Assembly (NCBI RefSeq): GCF_049056525.1
Contig: NZ_JBHUPT010000004.1
Span: forward strand, 19,552-83,551
Direction of reading: 5' to 3'
DNA from: Leisingera coralii
GTDB taxonomy: Bacteria; Pseudomonadota; Alphaproteobacteria; Rhodobacterales; Rhodobacteraceae
DNA length: 64,000 nucleotides
Positions 1 through 9,052 of the stretch are shown piece after piece. Each line of letters opens with the position of its first letter. The stretch's first letter is position 1. The notes beneath the pieces are model-generated. The model had not been told where the DNA came from, made no database searches, and saw only the letters and a program-made list of their open reading frames with translations. The position numbers and the translations under genes are program-made.

Positions 1-210
1 TGCTGTAGACCGGGGCGGGATGCGGGCGGATTTTCGGCAATTCGTCCGCATTTGCCTTGGTTTTGCCACAGTGCGTTACTCAAAGCACACAGGCCCTTAA
101 CCATTTGATTGCAAATTCAGCTCTCATCGGGCTGCCGTTGCCCTTCCTGCGCCGGATCGGCCAGTATCGTGGTTAACGAGCGGTTAACAAACAGATTTGA
201 GGGCGAGAAA

Positions 211-1188
211 GTGCAGCTTTCCGTAGTGGTGCCCTGCTACAATGAAGAAGAGTCGGTCCCCCTGCTGGTGGAGCGGCTGGTGCAGGCCATTGAACCATGG
301 GCGCAGGACGCCGAGATCATCCTGGCGGATGACGGCTCCAGCGACGGCACCTGGGCGGCGATCGAGGCGGCCCATGCCAGGCACCCGGTGGTGCGGGGGA
401 TACGGCTGTCGGCCAACCGCGGCCACCAGGTGGCGCTGACCGCGGGTCTGGAAGCGGCGCGGGGCGACCGCATCTTCATGCTGGACGCCGACCTGCAGGA
501 CCCGCCGGAGATCCTGCCCGACATGATGATGATGATGGACCGCGGCTATGACGTGGTCTACGGGCGCCGGGCTGAACGGCAGGGGGAGACCCTGTTCAAG
601 AAGGCCACTGCCTATCTGTTCTACCGCTTCCTGAACACGCTGTCGGATGTGGACATCCCCAAGGATACCGGCGATTTCCGCCTGGTCAGCCGCCGGTCGC
701 TGGATGCGGTGCTGGCGATGCCGGAACGCGCGCGGTTCATCCGCGGCATGTTCGCCTGGGCGGGGTTCAAGCAGATCGGGCTGGAGTATGTGCGTGATGC
801 GCGGGTCGCCGGCGTCACCAAGTACCCGTTCCGGGCGATGCTGCGCTTTGCCACGGATGCGCTGACCGGGTTTTCCACCAAACCGCTGAAGATGGCGACG
901 CGGCTGGCGTTCCTGAGCCTCTACGTGACCTTCCTGATGGCGGTCTATGTGTTCCTGTCGCTGATCCTGTACCAGACCGCGCCGGGCTGGGCGTCGATGC
1001 TGCTGGCGATTTCCTTCTTCTCGGGGATTCAGCTGCTGACGCTGGGGATCATGGGGGAGTACATCGGGCGGCTTTATATGGAGAGCAAGCAGCGGCCAAT
1101 GTATTTCCTGTCGGAGGAAACCGGCAAAGGCGCACCTGCGGAGCCGGTGAAGATCGAGCCCGCGCCGCTGCGCAAGGAAGCGTCGTGA
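211..1188 (+). CDS. Family 2 glycosyltransferase, GtrB/ArnC/DPM1-like
   Basis: A membrane-anchored family 2 transferase that probably moves a sugar from a nucleotide donor to undecaprenyl phosphate. Seen: the GT-A start VVVPCYNEE at about residue 4, DDGSSDGT near 34, the donor/metal motif LDADLQDPPE near 91, and two hydrophobic segments in the last 100 residues, as in GtrB and ArnC. The frame is open back to 109, but GTG 211 puts the family's usual first strand at the N-terminus and has GAGGG just ahead, giving 325 aa. It is translationally coupled to the GtrA-like gene. The polyprenyl acceptor is inferred from family and context. Confidence 0.86.
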   Translation: MQLSVVVPCYNEEESVPLLVERLVQAIEPWAQDAEIILADDGSSDGTWAAIEAAHARHPVVRGIRLSANRGHQVALTAGLEAARGDRIFMLDADLQDPPEILPDMMMMMDRGYDVVYGRRAERQGETLFKKATAYLFYRFLNTLSDVDIPKDTGDFRLVSRRSLDAVLAMPERARFIRGMFAWAGFKQIGLEYVRDARVAGVTKYPFRAMLRFATDALTGFSTKPLKMATRLAFLSLYVTFLMAVYVFLSLILYQTAPGWASMLLAISFFSGIQLLTLGIMGEYIGRLYMESKQRPMYFLSEETGKGAPAEPVKIEPAPLRKEAS

Positions 1189-1571
1189 CCATGGGGGACG
1201 CAGGGCAGATCCTGCGCTTTTCCATCGTGGGCGCCACGGTCGCGGGGCTGTATGTGCTGGGCTATACCGCGCTGCTGGCGGCCGGTTTGGCGCAGGCGCC
1301 GGCCAATGCGCTGGCCTTTGCCGCTGCGGTTGCGGTGCAATACGTGCTGCAAACCTGGTGGACCTTCCGCCGCCCGCTGGCTCTGCCGGACCAGATGGCG
1401 CGGTTTGCCTGCACCATTGCCGCGGGTTTTGCCGTCTCGGCGCTGATCACCGGCGTGATCGGCCCGGCTCTGGGCTGGGCGGACTGGCTGTCCGCCGCTG
1501 CCGTCACGGTGATCCTGCCGGTTCAGAATTTCGTCATTTTCCGCCTCTGGGTGTATGCCGCGGCTGGCTGA
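1185..1571 (+). CDS. GtrA-like membrane protein (lipid-linked sugar flippase family)
   Basis: A 128-residue protein with four predicted membrane helices, matching the GtrA family thought to flip undecaprenyl-phosphate-linked sugars across the inner membrane. The GTG start overlaps the stop of the preceding transferase and has AAGGA six bases upstream; ATG 1191 is the alternative. The pairing with a GtrB-like transferase immediately upstream and a GtrII-like polytopic transferase downstream supports the role. The flippase function is a family inference. Confidence 0.8.
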   Translation: MTMGDAGQILRFSIVGATVAGLYVLGYTALLAAGLAQAPANALAFAAAVAVQYVLQTWWTFRRPLALPDQMARFACTIAAGFAVSALITGVIGPALGWADWLSAAAVTVILPVQNFVIFRLWVYAAAG

Positions 1572-1589
1572 GGAACGATCGGAGCAATC

Positions 1590-2354
1590 ATGTCCCACAT
1601 CTATTCCAACGAGTTTTACGACTATATCGACCAGGGCGCGCGCTCCTCGGCACAGGCGATGATTTCGGTGGTGCAGCCGCAACTGCAGGCCGCCAGCGTG
1701 CTGGACCTGGGCAGCGGCCGCGGGGTGTGGCTGAGCGAATGGATTAACGCGGGTGTGACCGATGTGGCCGGCGTTGACGGTGATTATGTCGACCGCGACC
1801 GTCTGGCGATCCCGCGCCAGCAATTCCATGCCGCCGACCTGACCAAACCCTTTGACCTGGGCCGCAAGTTCGATCTGGCGCAAAGCCTGGAGGTGGGTGA
1901 GCACCTGCCCGAGGCGGCCTCGGAGAAGCTGGTCGACAGCCTGGCCCGCCATGCCGACAGGGTGCTGTTCTCGGCTGCGGTGCCGGGGCAGGGGGGCGAG
2001 TTCCATATCAACGAAAAGCCGCTGTCCTTCTGGCAGGAGATGTTCGCGGCGCGCGGTTTCACCGCCTTTGACTTTGCCCGCCCCCGTCTGAAGCACATGC
2101 AGGGTGTCGAGCCCTGGTACCGCTACAACACCGTGCTTTATGCCAATGCCGCGGGCCGGGAAGGGCTGCCGCAGGAGGTGCAGGCAACGGAAATCCCCGC
2201 CGGGCAGAAGGTGCCGCTGGCGGGCAGCCTGGGCTGGCGGATGCGGCGCGGCATTGTTTCGCTGATGCCGCAGCCGATGGTGACCAGGATCGCCCAGGGC
2301 CGTGCCGCGGTGCTGGCCCGCCGCGCCCGCCGCCTGCAGGAGGCTGCGGGATGA
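1590..2354 (+). CDS. Class I SAM-dependent methyltransferase
   Basis: A 254-residue soluble protein with a Rossmann-type SAM motif I (VLDLGSGRGVW near residue 35), an acidic residue after the second strand (GVDGDYVD) and a motif near 98 reading SLEVGEHLPE, as in the methyltransferase 11/23-type families. It sits between gtrA-like and gtrII-like genes and its stop overlaps the next start by four bases, so it is probably translated with them. The substrate is unknown; methylation of a glycan or lipid-linked sugar is the contextual guess. Confidence 0.75.
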   Translation: MSHIYSNEFYDYIDQGARSSAQAMISVVQPQLQAASVLDLGSGRGVWLSEWINAGVTDVAGVDGDYVDRDRLAIPRQQFHAADLTKPFDLGRKFDLAQSLEVGEHLPEAASEKLVDSLARHADRVLFSAAVPGQGGEFHINEKPLSFWQEMFAARGFTAFDFARPRLKHMQGVEPWYRYNTVLYANAAGREGLPQEVQATEIPAGQKVPLAGSLGWRMRRGIVSLMPQPMVTRIAQGRAAVLARRARRLQEAAG

Positions 2355-3820
2355 CACTGGCCTCCGCCGGCAGCAGCCTTGCGCAGCGGCGCGCCCTGCC
2401 GCAGCTGCCGGTCACGGTGGCTGCGGTCTTTGCGATGCTGCTGCTGGCGGCGCTGTTCCAGCTGCCGGACCCGATGATCCGGCACGATGACTACCCGGCG
2501 CTGCTGGCGGATCCATCGCTGTTCTACTCGAAGACCCTGACCGAGGGGCGCTGGGTCAATTACCTGTGGCATCTGCGCGGTTTCGTGACTCCGGCCTGGC
2601 TGAATTTCCTGGCCTATCAGCTGTTGTGGGCGGTCTACCTCGGCTGCCTGGTGCACAACGCCTTTGGCCGCGAGGCGGAGATTTGGCAGCGCGTGATGGT
2701 GGCGCTGTTCGCCGGACTCGGCTTTCCCTGGGTACTGATCTCAATGTGGTTCAACACGCTGATCCCGGGGCTGGCCATCGTGGCGCTTTATGCCTGGCTG
2801 GCCACGAGGCTGAACGAGCGGGCCTGCCGCTGGCTGATGCTGGCCTTTGTGCCGGCCTCGCTGATGGCCTACACCACCTATCCGTTCCTGATTCTGGGGC
2901 TGAGCCTGACCCGCGCCGGTGTTGCACGTTCGGCCAGGGACCTGACGGGCCTGCTGGCGCTGTTCATCGCCAGTTTCGCGCTGGGCATGCTGGCGATCTA
3001 TTCGCTGAACTATGCTGTGCATGGGGTGTTCGGCGTGCCGATGGCGGAATGGCGCAACCCCAGCCCGGCACAGGATCTGGCCTCTGCGCTGGAGAACTCG
3101 AAACTGGCCTGGCTATTCCTGATCGGCCTGGCGCAGAAGGGATCCTACAACAACGAGGTCCTGGCGCTGCTGCAGGCGGGGCTGCTGGCCTGCGCCGTTT
3201 GGGTTGTGCTGCGGCAGGACAAATGGCGGGCGCTTTACCTGCTGTCCGGGTCCGTCCTGGGGCTGGCGCTGATCTGCCTGCAGGTGATCCGCAGCGGCAT
3301 TGATATGCCGGTGCGGTCCGGCGGGTTCCTGTGGATCTTCGGAGCCGTGTTCGTCGGGCTGTTCGTGACCGCATTGCGCGACGGCGGGCGCGCGCGGCTG
3401 AGCCGGAACCTGCTGTTTACGGTGACAGCGGTCTACGTGATCTTCGGCGGGCTGACCCAGCGGTTCCTGTCTGAATGGCACAGGGTAAGCCGGGCAATGG
3501 CAGTGGAGCTGGAAGAGGGCCAGGGCCCGGTCTATGTCACCGGCACCTATCTGTCTTTGGAGGCCGCCAGGAAATCGGATCTGCAAAACGACCAGTCGGT
3601 TGCGTTCCGCCTGCATCATTTGACCGGGCGGGACATCGTGATGTGCGAGAGCCGCCCCGAGGATTGCGCAGCGCTGCCGGACGAGTTGCGCGGCGGCTTG
3701 CAGGGCGGAAGAGGGTTCGAGGTGCGTCAGGTAGCAGGCGGTTCAGTGCTGATGCTGTCTCCCGAGGCGCTGCGGGAGGGCAAGCTGGAGGCGGCTCGCC
3801 GGCTGCGTCAGACGGACTAG
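2351..3820 (+). CDS. Polytopic GtrII-like glucosyltransferase (GT-C fold)
   Basis: A 489-residue membrane protein with about ten hydrophobic helices. The first periplasmic loop carries the acidic pair in IRHDDYP (near residue 44) followed by TEGRWVNYLW, the arrangement seen in GtrII-type and related GT-C enzymes that use polyprenyl-phosphate sugars. A soluble tail of about 100 residues follows the last helix and contains a likely disulfide region (MCESRPEDC). ATGA overlap with the methyltransferase indicates one operon. It probably adds a sugar to O-antigen or another surface glycan; the specific product cannot be read from sequence. Confidence 0.68.
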   Translation: MTLASAGSSLAQRRALPQLPVTVAAVFAMLLLAALFQLPDPMIRHDDYPALLADPSLFYSKTLTEGRWVNYLWHLRGFVTPAWLNFLAYQLLWAVYLGCLVHNAFGREAEIWQRVMVALFAGLGFPWVLISMWFNTLIPGLAIVALYAWLATRLNERACRWLMLAFVPASLMAYTTYPFLILGLSLTRAGVARSARDLTGLLALFIASFALGMLAIYSLNYAVHGVFGVPMAEWRNPSPAQDLASALENSKLAWLFLIGLAQKGSYNNEVLALLQAGLLACAVWVVLRQDKWRALYLLSGSVLGLALICLQVIRSGIDMPVRSGGFLWIFGAVFVGLFVTALRDGGRARLSRNLLFTVTAVYVIFGGLTQRFLSEWHRVSRAMAVELEEGQGPVYVTGTYLSLEAARKSDLQNDQSVAFRLHHLTGRDIVMCESRPEDCAALPDELRGGLQGGRGFEVRQVAGGSVLMLSPEALREGKLEAARRLRQTD

Positions 3821-3839
3821 TCCAGGCAAATCAGGGCTG

Positions 3840-3862
3840 GCAGGCGGGGACCTGCCGCCTGC
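3840..3862. terminator. GC-rich hairpin between convergent genes
   Basis: A perfect 8-bp stem (GCAGGCGG / CCGCCTGC) with a seven-base loop lies between the gtrII-like gene and the end of nadC, followed by a second palindrome (TGCCCGGGCA, 3871-3880). There is no long T-run, so its terminator role is inferred from position between convergent genes. Confidence 0.45.
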
Positions 3863-3883
3863 GGCTTGCCTGCCCGGGCAAAA

Positions 3884-4738
3884 TCAGAAATCGAGGCCCA
3901 GATCCAGGGTGCGCGCCGAATGGGTGAGCGCACCGGAGGAGATGTAGTCGACCCCGGTCGCTGCCACCTCGGCAATGCGCTCCAGCCGCATGTTGCCGGA
4001 AGCTTCGGTCACGACACGGCCCTTGGCCATCTCGACTGCCTTGGCCAGCGTGGGCGTATCCATGTTGTCGAGCAGCACTACATCGGCGCCGCCGGTGGCG
4101 ATGACCTCGGCCAATTGGCCGAGGGTGTCGACCTCGATTTCCACTTTCATCATGTGGCTGACGCTGGCCTTGGCGGCTTCCAGCACTGCTTTCACCCCGC
4201 CGGCAGCCGCGATGTGGTTGTCCTTGATCAGGATTGCGTCCGACAGGCCGAACCGGTGGTTGTAGCCGCCGCCGTGCAGCACCGCCTGTTTCTCGGCAAT
4301 GCGCAGGCCCGGAGTGGTTTTGCGGGTGCAGGTGATGCGGGTCGCGGTGCCCCTGGTTTCTGCCGCAAAGGCCGCGGTCAGCGTGGCGATGCCGGTCAGG
4401 CGGCCTGCAAAATTCAGCGCGACGCGCTCGCCCGACAGGATCGAGGCGGCAGAGCCTTCGATGGTCATCAGCGTGTCGCCTTTTTTGCAAGGCGAGCCGT
4501 CGGGGAGCAGGGTTTCCACCTTCAGCCCGGCATCCACCAGGTGAAAGGCGATACGGGCGATCTGCATGCCGGAGACCACACCGTCCTCGCGGGCGTTCAG
4601 CCGGGCGGAGTAGGTGGCGGAGGCCGGGATCACCGCGCGGGTGGTGATGTCGCCGTTCTGGCCCAGGTCCTCCATCAGGGCGGCACGCACCATCGGTTCC
4701 AGGATCAGGTCGGGCAGGGTGGCGAATTGGGTGCTCAT
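3884..4738 (-). CDS. nadC: Nicotinate-nucleotide pyrophosphorylase (carboxylating)
   Basis: Quinolinate phosphoribosyltransferase, the third step of de novo NAD synthesis: quinolinate plus PRPP to nicotinate mononucleotide, CO2 and pyrophosphate. Seen: the early EDLGQNGDITT motif, TRKTTPGLR, and the KDNHI loop, all diagnostic for NadC. The ATG at 4738 gives 284 aa, normal for the family, and overlaps the nadB stop by four bases; the frame runs further upstream but only within nadB. Last gene of the nadA-nadB-nadC operon. Confidence 0.96.
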   Translation of the reverse strand: MSTQFATLPDLILEPMVRAALMEDLGQNGDITTRAVIPASATYSARLNAREDGVVSGMQIARIAFHLVDAGLKVETLLPDGSPCKKGDTLMTIEGSAASILSGERVALNFAGRLTGIATLTAAFAAETRGTATRITCTRKTTPGLRIAEKQAVLHGGGYNHRFGLSDAILIKDNHIAAAGGVKAVLEAAKASVSHMMKVEIEVDTLGQLAEVIATGGADVVLLDNMDTPTLAKAVEMAKGRVVTEASGNMRLERIAEVAATGVDYISSGALTHSARTLDLGLDF

Positions 4739-6291
4739 GTCAGTTCCTTTTGAACCTTGGCGCGGATGGCCAGCGCCTCGTCCAGGGTGATGCGGGTGCG
4801 ATGGGCCTGCGCAGGGTCGGCCTCGGGGAAGTCGTCGCGGAAGTGACCGCCGCGGCTTTCCTCGCGCTGGAGCGCGGCAGCGGCGATCAGCGTGGCGGTT
4901 GCGCACATGTTGGTGAAGTTTTCGTCCGCCGCCTGTTCGGCTTCAAGCCGGGCAATGGCGGCGAGCGCCTGTTTCAGGCCGGTGCCGGTACGGCGCACCC
5001 CGGCGTGGGCGGTCATGGTTTCGCGCAAGGCTTTCAGCGCGGCCGGATCCAGGTCCTGCCCGCCTTCCGGGAAGCTGGGGCGGACCTCTTCTGCGTCTGT
5101 TGGGGTGTCCAAGGACGCCATGTCCTGCGCGGCATTGCGGGCATAGACCAGCGCCTCCAGCAGGCCGTTGGAGGCGAGCCGGTTGGCGCCGTGCAGCCCG
5201 GTCGAGGACGCCTCGCCGCAGACCCAGAGGTTTGCCAGGCTGGTGCGGCCTTTCATGTCCGCATCGACCCCGCCCATGTGGTAGTGGGCGGCGACGGCAA
5301 CGGGGATCGGCTCCTGCACCGGGTCGATGCCCGCGCGGGCGCAGGTTTCGGCTACGGTTGGGAAGCGGGTCAGCACCTCCGATCCCAAAGCTTCACGTGT
5401 GTCGAGCATCGGGCGGCGGCCGGCTTGCGTTTCGGCAAAGATGGCGCGGGCGACAATGTCGCGGGGGGCAAGTTCGGCGTCAGGATGCTCAGCCAGCATG
5501 AAGCGCTCGCCGTCCGCATTGATCAGCACCGCGCCTTCGCCGCGCAGGGCTTCGGTGGCGAGCGGCGCCGGGTCTTCGCCGATGTCAAAGGCGGTGGGGT
5601 GGAATTGTACAAATTCCGGGTCGGCGATGCGGGCGCCGGCGCGGGCGGCAAAACCGATCACCTGGCCGCGGATGCGGGGCGGGTTGGTGGTGTGGGCATA
5701 AAGCCCGCCGGAGCCGCCGCCCGCCAGCAGCACGCCGGGCGCCTTGATCAGCACCGGGGCAGAGGGCGCATCTGCGCGGGTGATCCAGATGCCGGTGACG
5801 GTGCTGCCCTCGGTCTCCAGCCGCACGGCCTGGGTGTTTTCCAGCACCTGCACGGACGGTGCCGCGCGGACGGCGGCAATCAGCGTCCGCATGATCTGGT
5901 CACCCGCCTGATCACCCTTCACCCGGACCACGCGGGCGGCGGAATGGGCGGCCTCGCGGCTCATCACGTAGTTGCCGTCCGCGTCGCGGTCGAAGGGGGT
6001 GCCGAGCTCGGTGAGGTCGATGATGTGCTCGCGCGCCACCTTCGTGACCATGGCGGCGACTTCGGGGTCGACTGTGCCGGCCCCTGCCTGCAGGGTATCG
6101 GCGGCGTGGGCCTCAGGCGTGTCATGATTGGCCATGGCGGCAGCCACGCCGCCCTGGGCCCAGGCGGAGCTTGCGCCTTCGCCCAAGGATTCGGGGGAGA
6201 TCACCAGAACCGGCCGGGGTGCCAGCTCAAGCGCGGCGTAAAGCGCGCCCAGACCTGCGCCGGCAATGACGATACGGCCGGTTTCGATCAC
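4735..6291 (-). CDS. nadB: L-aspartate oxidase
   Basis: FAD-dependent oxidation of L-aspartate to iminoaspartate, the substrate of NadA. Seen: an N-terminal dinucleotide fold (IAGAGLGALYAAL), the SSAWAQGG segment, HYHMGGVD and GLHGANRLASNG of the succinate dehydrogenase/fumarate reductase flavoprotein superfamily, then the helical C-terminal domain. 518 aa is the usual length. It starts three bases after nadA stops and overlaps nadC, so the three are surely cotranscribed. Confidence 0.96.
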   Translation of the reverse strand: MIETGRIVIAGAGLGALYAALELAPRPVLVISPESLGEGASSAWAQGGVAAAMANHDTPEAHAADTLQAGAGTVDPEVAAMVTKVAREHIIDLTELGTPFDRDADGNYVMSREAAHSAARVVRVKGDQAGDQIMRTLIAAVRAAPSVQVLENTQAVRLETEGSTVTGIWITRADAPSAPVLIKAPGVLLAGGGSGGLYAHTTNPPRIRGQVIGFAARAGARIADPEFVQFHPTAFDIGEDPAPLATEALRGEGAVLINADGERFMLAEHPDAELAPRDIVARAIFAETQAGRRPMLDTREALGSEVLTRFPTVAETCARAGIDPVQEPIPVAVAAHYHMGGVDADMKGRTSLANLWVCGEASSTGLHGANRLASNGLLEALVYARNAAQDMASLDTPTDAEEVRPSFPEGGQDLDPAALKALRETMTAHAGVRRTGTGLKQALAAIARLEAEQAADENFTNMCATATLIAAAALQREESRGGHFRDDFPEADPAQAHRTRITLDEALAIRAKVQKELT

Positions 6292-6294
6292 GGA

Positions 6295-7347
6295 TCAGAT
6301 GCCCAGTTTTTGGCTGAGGTCGATCATCCGCTGCACCGCCACGCGGGCCTTTTCGGCCACTTCGGGATCCACCTCGACCGGCTCGGTCATGGTGTGCAGC
6401 GACCACAGGACTTTCTCCAGCGTGATCTTCTTCATGTAGGGACACATGTTGCAGGGGCCGACAAATTCCACCTCAGGCAGCTGATCGGCAATGTTCGAAG
6501 CCATCGAGCATTCAGTGATCAGCAGCGCCTTTTCCGGTTTTTCGTCGGTCACGTATTTGACGATCCCGCTGGTCGAGCCGGAGAAGTCCGCCTCGGCCAC
6601 CACGTCGGGCGGGCATTCGGGGTGGGCGATCAGCCGGGTGCCCGGGTTCCACTCGCGGAAGTCGCGCAGGTCCTTGGCGGTGTACTGCTCATGCACGATG
6701 CAGGAGCCCTCCCACCAGACGATGTTCTTTTCCGGAACCTGCTGGGCGATGTTCTGGGCCAGATACTGGTCCGGCGTCATGATGATTGTGTCTTCTTCCA
6801 TTGCCGCAACGATCTGCGCGGCGTTGGAGGAGGTGCAGCAGATGTCCGACGCGGCTTTCACCTCGGCGGTGGTGTTCACATAGGTGACCACCGGCGCGCC
6901 CGGGTAGCGGCGGCGCATTTCCGCGACGCCTTCGGCGGTGATGCTTTCGGCCAGCGAGCAGCCGGCCTCCATGTCGGGGATCAGAACGGTCTTCTCCGGG
7001 CTCAGGATCTTGGAGGTTTCGGCCATGAAATGCACGCCGCACTGGACGATCACGTCGGCCTCGACCCGGGTGGCCTCGATCGCCAGCTGCAGGCTGTCGC
7101 CGACAAAGTCCGAGATGCCGTGATAGATTTCGGGCGTCATGTAGTTATGCGCCAGAATCACCGCGTTGCGCTGCTTTTTCAGCTCCAGGATGGCCGCAAC
7201 ATAAGGCGCATGGGTGGCCCATTCGATGGGATTCACCACGCGGTCCATACGGGCGTAGATATCCGCCATCTGTTCGGCCAGGGCCGGGTTGGGGGCCAGA
7301 TCATAGTGGGCGGCGAGCTGATCCCGCATGGATTGCAGGTCGAACAT
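6295..7347 (-). CDS. nadA: Quinolinate synthase A
   Basis: Condenses iminoaspartate with dihydroxyacetone phosphate to quinolinate using a [4Fe-4S] cluster. The three cluster regions are visible: IVQCGVHFM, DICCTSSNA and GPCNMCPYM. The substrate-binding stretch ILAHNYM near residue 63 is typical. 350 aa matches the family. First gene of the minus-strand nadABC operon; the ATG at 7347 is preceded by AGGAAA in the coding direction, a fair ribosome site. Confidence 0.96.
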   Translation of the reverse strand: MFDLQSMRDQLAAHYDLAPNPALAEQMADIYARMDRVVNPIEWATHAPYVAAILELKKQRNAVILAHNYMTPEIYHGISDFVGDSLQLAIEATRVEADVIVQCGVHFMAETSKILSPEKTVLIPDMEAGCSLAESITAEGVAEMRRRYPGAPVVTYVNTTAEVKAASDICCTSSNAAQIVAAMEEDTIIMTPDQYLAQNIAQQVPEKNIVWWEGSCIVHEQYTAKDLRDFREWNPGTRLIAHPECPPDVVAEADFSGSTSGIVKYVTDEKPEKALLITECSMASNIADQLPEVEFVGPCNMCPYMKKITLEKVLWSLHTMTEPVEVDPEVAEKARVAVQRMIDLSQKLGI

Positions 7348-7637
7348 GGCGTTTCCTCAAGGTTGCGTCCGGGGTGACACTTTGGGCGGGGGTTGTTTCA
7401 CGTTCAAAACGCGCACGCAAGCGCGCGTGAGGTGTTTTGCACCCAAATGCGGTGATTTGGCGCTAACAGGCGGCATCTTAGGGACGCTGGTATTTCAGAG
7501 ATGGGGATCAATGGCATAAATTTCCAGCTGGAGTGCCGTTTTTGGCTGTCCCGGCGTCCTGTCCTGTGATTTGGAGCCGCGCAAAGCCATGTTAAACCGG
7601 GCTGAATTGGGGCCCTTTGGGAGAGCGACCGGACGCG
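7348..7637. other. Divergent intergenic region nadA / tupB
   Basis: About 290 bases between divergent operons, so both promoters must lie here. I see an imperfect GC inverted repeat around 7408-7430 (ACGCGC...GCGCGT) and no clear -35/-10 pair or known operator. No credible gene. Confidence 0.4.
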
Positions 7638-8342
7638 ATGAATGATCTGTGGGCAGGACTGTGCCAGGCCTTTTGGCTGCTGGTGACGCTGGACGCGGAT
7701 CTGGTGGAGATCACCCTGCGCTCCTTGCGGGTGACGCTGACCGCGCTGGCCATCGCCTGTGCCATCGCGCTGCCGCTGGCGGCCTTTCTCGCGGTGCGCC
7801 GCTTCCGGCTGCGGCGGGCCACGATTGCGGTGCTGAACGCACTGATGGGGCTGCCGCCGGTGGTGGTGGGGCTGGTGGTCTATGTATTCCTGTCCCGCGC
7901 CGGGCCGTTCGGCGTCTTTGGCCTGCTGTTCACGCCCACGGCGATGATCATCGCGCAGGTGATCATCGTGGTGCCATTGGTGGCCTCGGTCGCGCATCAG
8001 TCGCTGCGGGAGCTGTGGAGCGATTACCACGATCTGCTGATCTCGATGAACGCTACCCAGTTCCAGCGCATCCAGGCGCTGTTGTGGGACGGACGGCGGG
8101 CGTTGCTGACTGCGGCGCTGGCGGGCTTTGGCCGCGCGATTGGCGAGGTGGGCGCGATCATGGTGGTGGGCGGCAATATCGACCATGCCACCCGGGTGCT
8201 GACCACTGCGATTGCGCTGGAGACCGGCAAGGGCGAGTTCGCCATGGCGCTGGGGCTTGGGTTCGTGCTGATTGCGTTGGCGATTGCGGTCAACCTGGCG
8301 ATCCACTGGCTGGGCCGCACCGAGAGCGAGGGGCGCTGGTGA
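7638..8342 (+). CDS. tupB: Tungstate ABC transporter permease
   Basis: Inner-membrane permease of the TupABC tungstate importer. Seen: five to six hydrophobic helices and the EAA-like cytoplasmic loop (GRAIGEVGAIMVVGG) that docks the ATPase, in the form typical of TupB. The ATG at 7638 gives 234 aa; an upstream TTG at 7617 in frame is less likely because GGGAGAG at 7618-7624 lies ahead of the ATG. Its stop overlaps the next ATG by one base. Operon order tupB-tupC-tupA. Confidence 0.87.
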   Translation: MNDLWAGLCQAFWLLVTLDADLVEITLRSLRVTLTALAIACAIALPLAAFLAVRRFRLRRATIAVLNALMGLPPVVVGLVVYVFLSRAGPFGVFGLLFTPTAMIIAQVIIVVPLVASVAHQSLRELWSDYHDLLISMNATQFQRIQALLWDGRRALLTAALAGFGRAIGEVGAIMVVGGNIDHATRVLTTAIALETGKGEFAMALGLGFVLIALAIAVNLAIHWLGRTESEGRW

Positions 8343-9052
8343 TGCAGATGTTTCCGCTGGTGGCCAAGGGCGCGCAAGTGCGCCGCCGGGGCAAGGTGCT
8401 GGTCGGGCCGGTTGACCTGACGCTGGGCGGGCAGGGCACCTCGATTGTCATTGGCCCCAACGGGGCAGGCAAGACCACGCTTTTGAAGATGCTGCACGGC
8501 ATCGTTCGGATGAACGGCGGCAGCCTGGATTGGGCCTGCCCGGTGGAAGAGGCGCAGAAGCGGCAGGCGTTTGTGTTTCAAACCCCGGTAATGATGCGCC
8601 GCACAGTGATCGACAACATCGCCTATCCGTTGCGGCTGACGGGCGTGGGCCGCCGCGAGGCGCGCACGCGGGCGGCGGACTGGGCGGCCCGTGTCGGCCT
8701 GGGCAGAATCCTGCAGCGCCAGGCCACCATGCTGTCCGGCGGAGAGCGGCAGAAGCTGGCGCTGGCCCGGGCCCTGGTACGGGAGCCGGAGGTTCTGTTC
8801 CTGGACGAGCCCTGCGCCGCATTGGACGGGCGCGCCACCCGCGAGATCGAAGAGATCCTGGCCCATGCCGCCGGGAGCGGCACACGGCTCATCATGTCCA
8901 CACACAACATGGGGCAGGCGCGGCGGCTGGCGGATGAAGTGATCTTTGTGCTGGGCGGCCGCATCCACGAATTCAGCCCGGCGGAGAATTTCTTTACCGG
9001 GCCGCAAACGCCGCAGGGGCGTGCATTTCTGAACGGAGATATTGTCGAATGA
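8342..9052 (+). CDS. tupC: Tungstate ABC transporter ATP-binding protein
   Basis: Cytoplasmic ATPase that energises TupB. Seen: Walker A GPNGAGKTT near residue 36, signature LSGGERQKLALARAL, Walker B VLFLDEP and the switch histidine in MSTHNMGQ. At 236 aa it is a short, canonical NBD without the C-terminal regulatory domain found in ModC. The frame is open upstream into tupB, but ATG 8342 gives a family-typical N-terminus and overlaps the tupB stop. Confidence 0.88.
   Translation: MQMFPLVAKGAQVRRRGKVLVGPVDLTLGGQGTSIVIGPNGAGKTTLLKMLHGIVRMNGGSLDWACPVEEAQKRQAFVFQTPVMMRRTVIDNIAYPLRLTGVGRREARTRAADWAARVGLGRILQRQATMLSGGERQKLALARALVREPEVLFLDEPCAALDGRATREIEEILAHAAGSGTRLIMSTHNMGQARRLADEVIFVLGGRIHEFSPAENFFTGPQTPQGRAFLNGDIVE

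Noticed and set aside
4750..7377. Very long plus-strand open frame of 875 codons opposite nadB and nadA.
   Set aside because: It is Gly/Arg/His-rich with no fold, a typical GC-rich shadow of the two nad genes.
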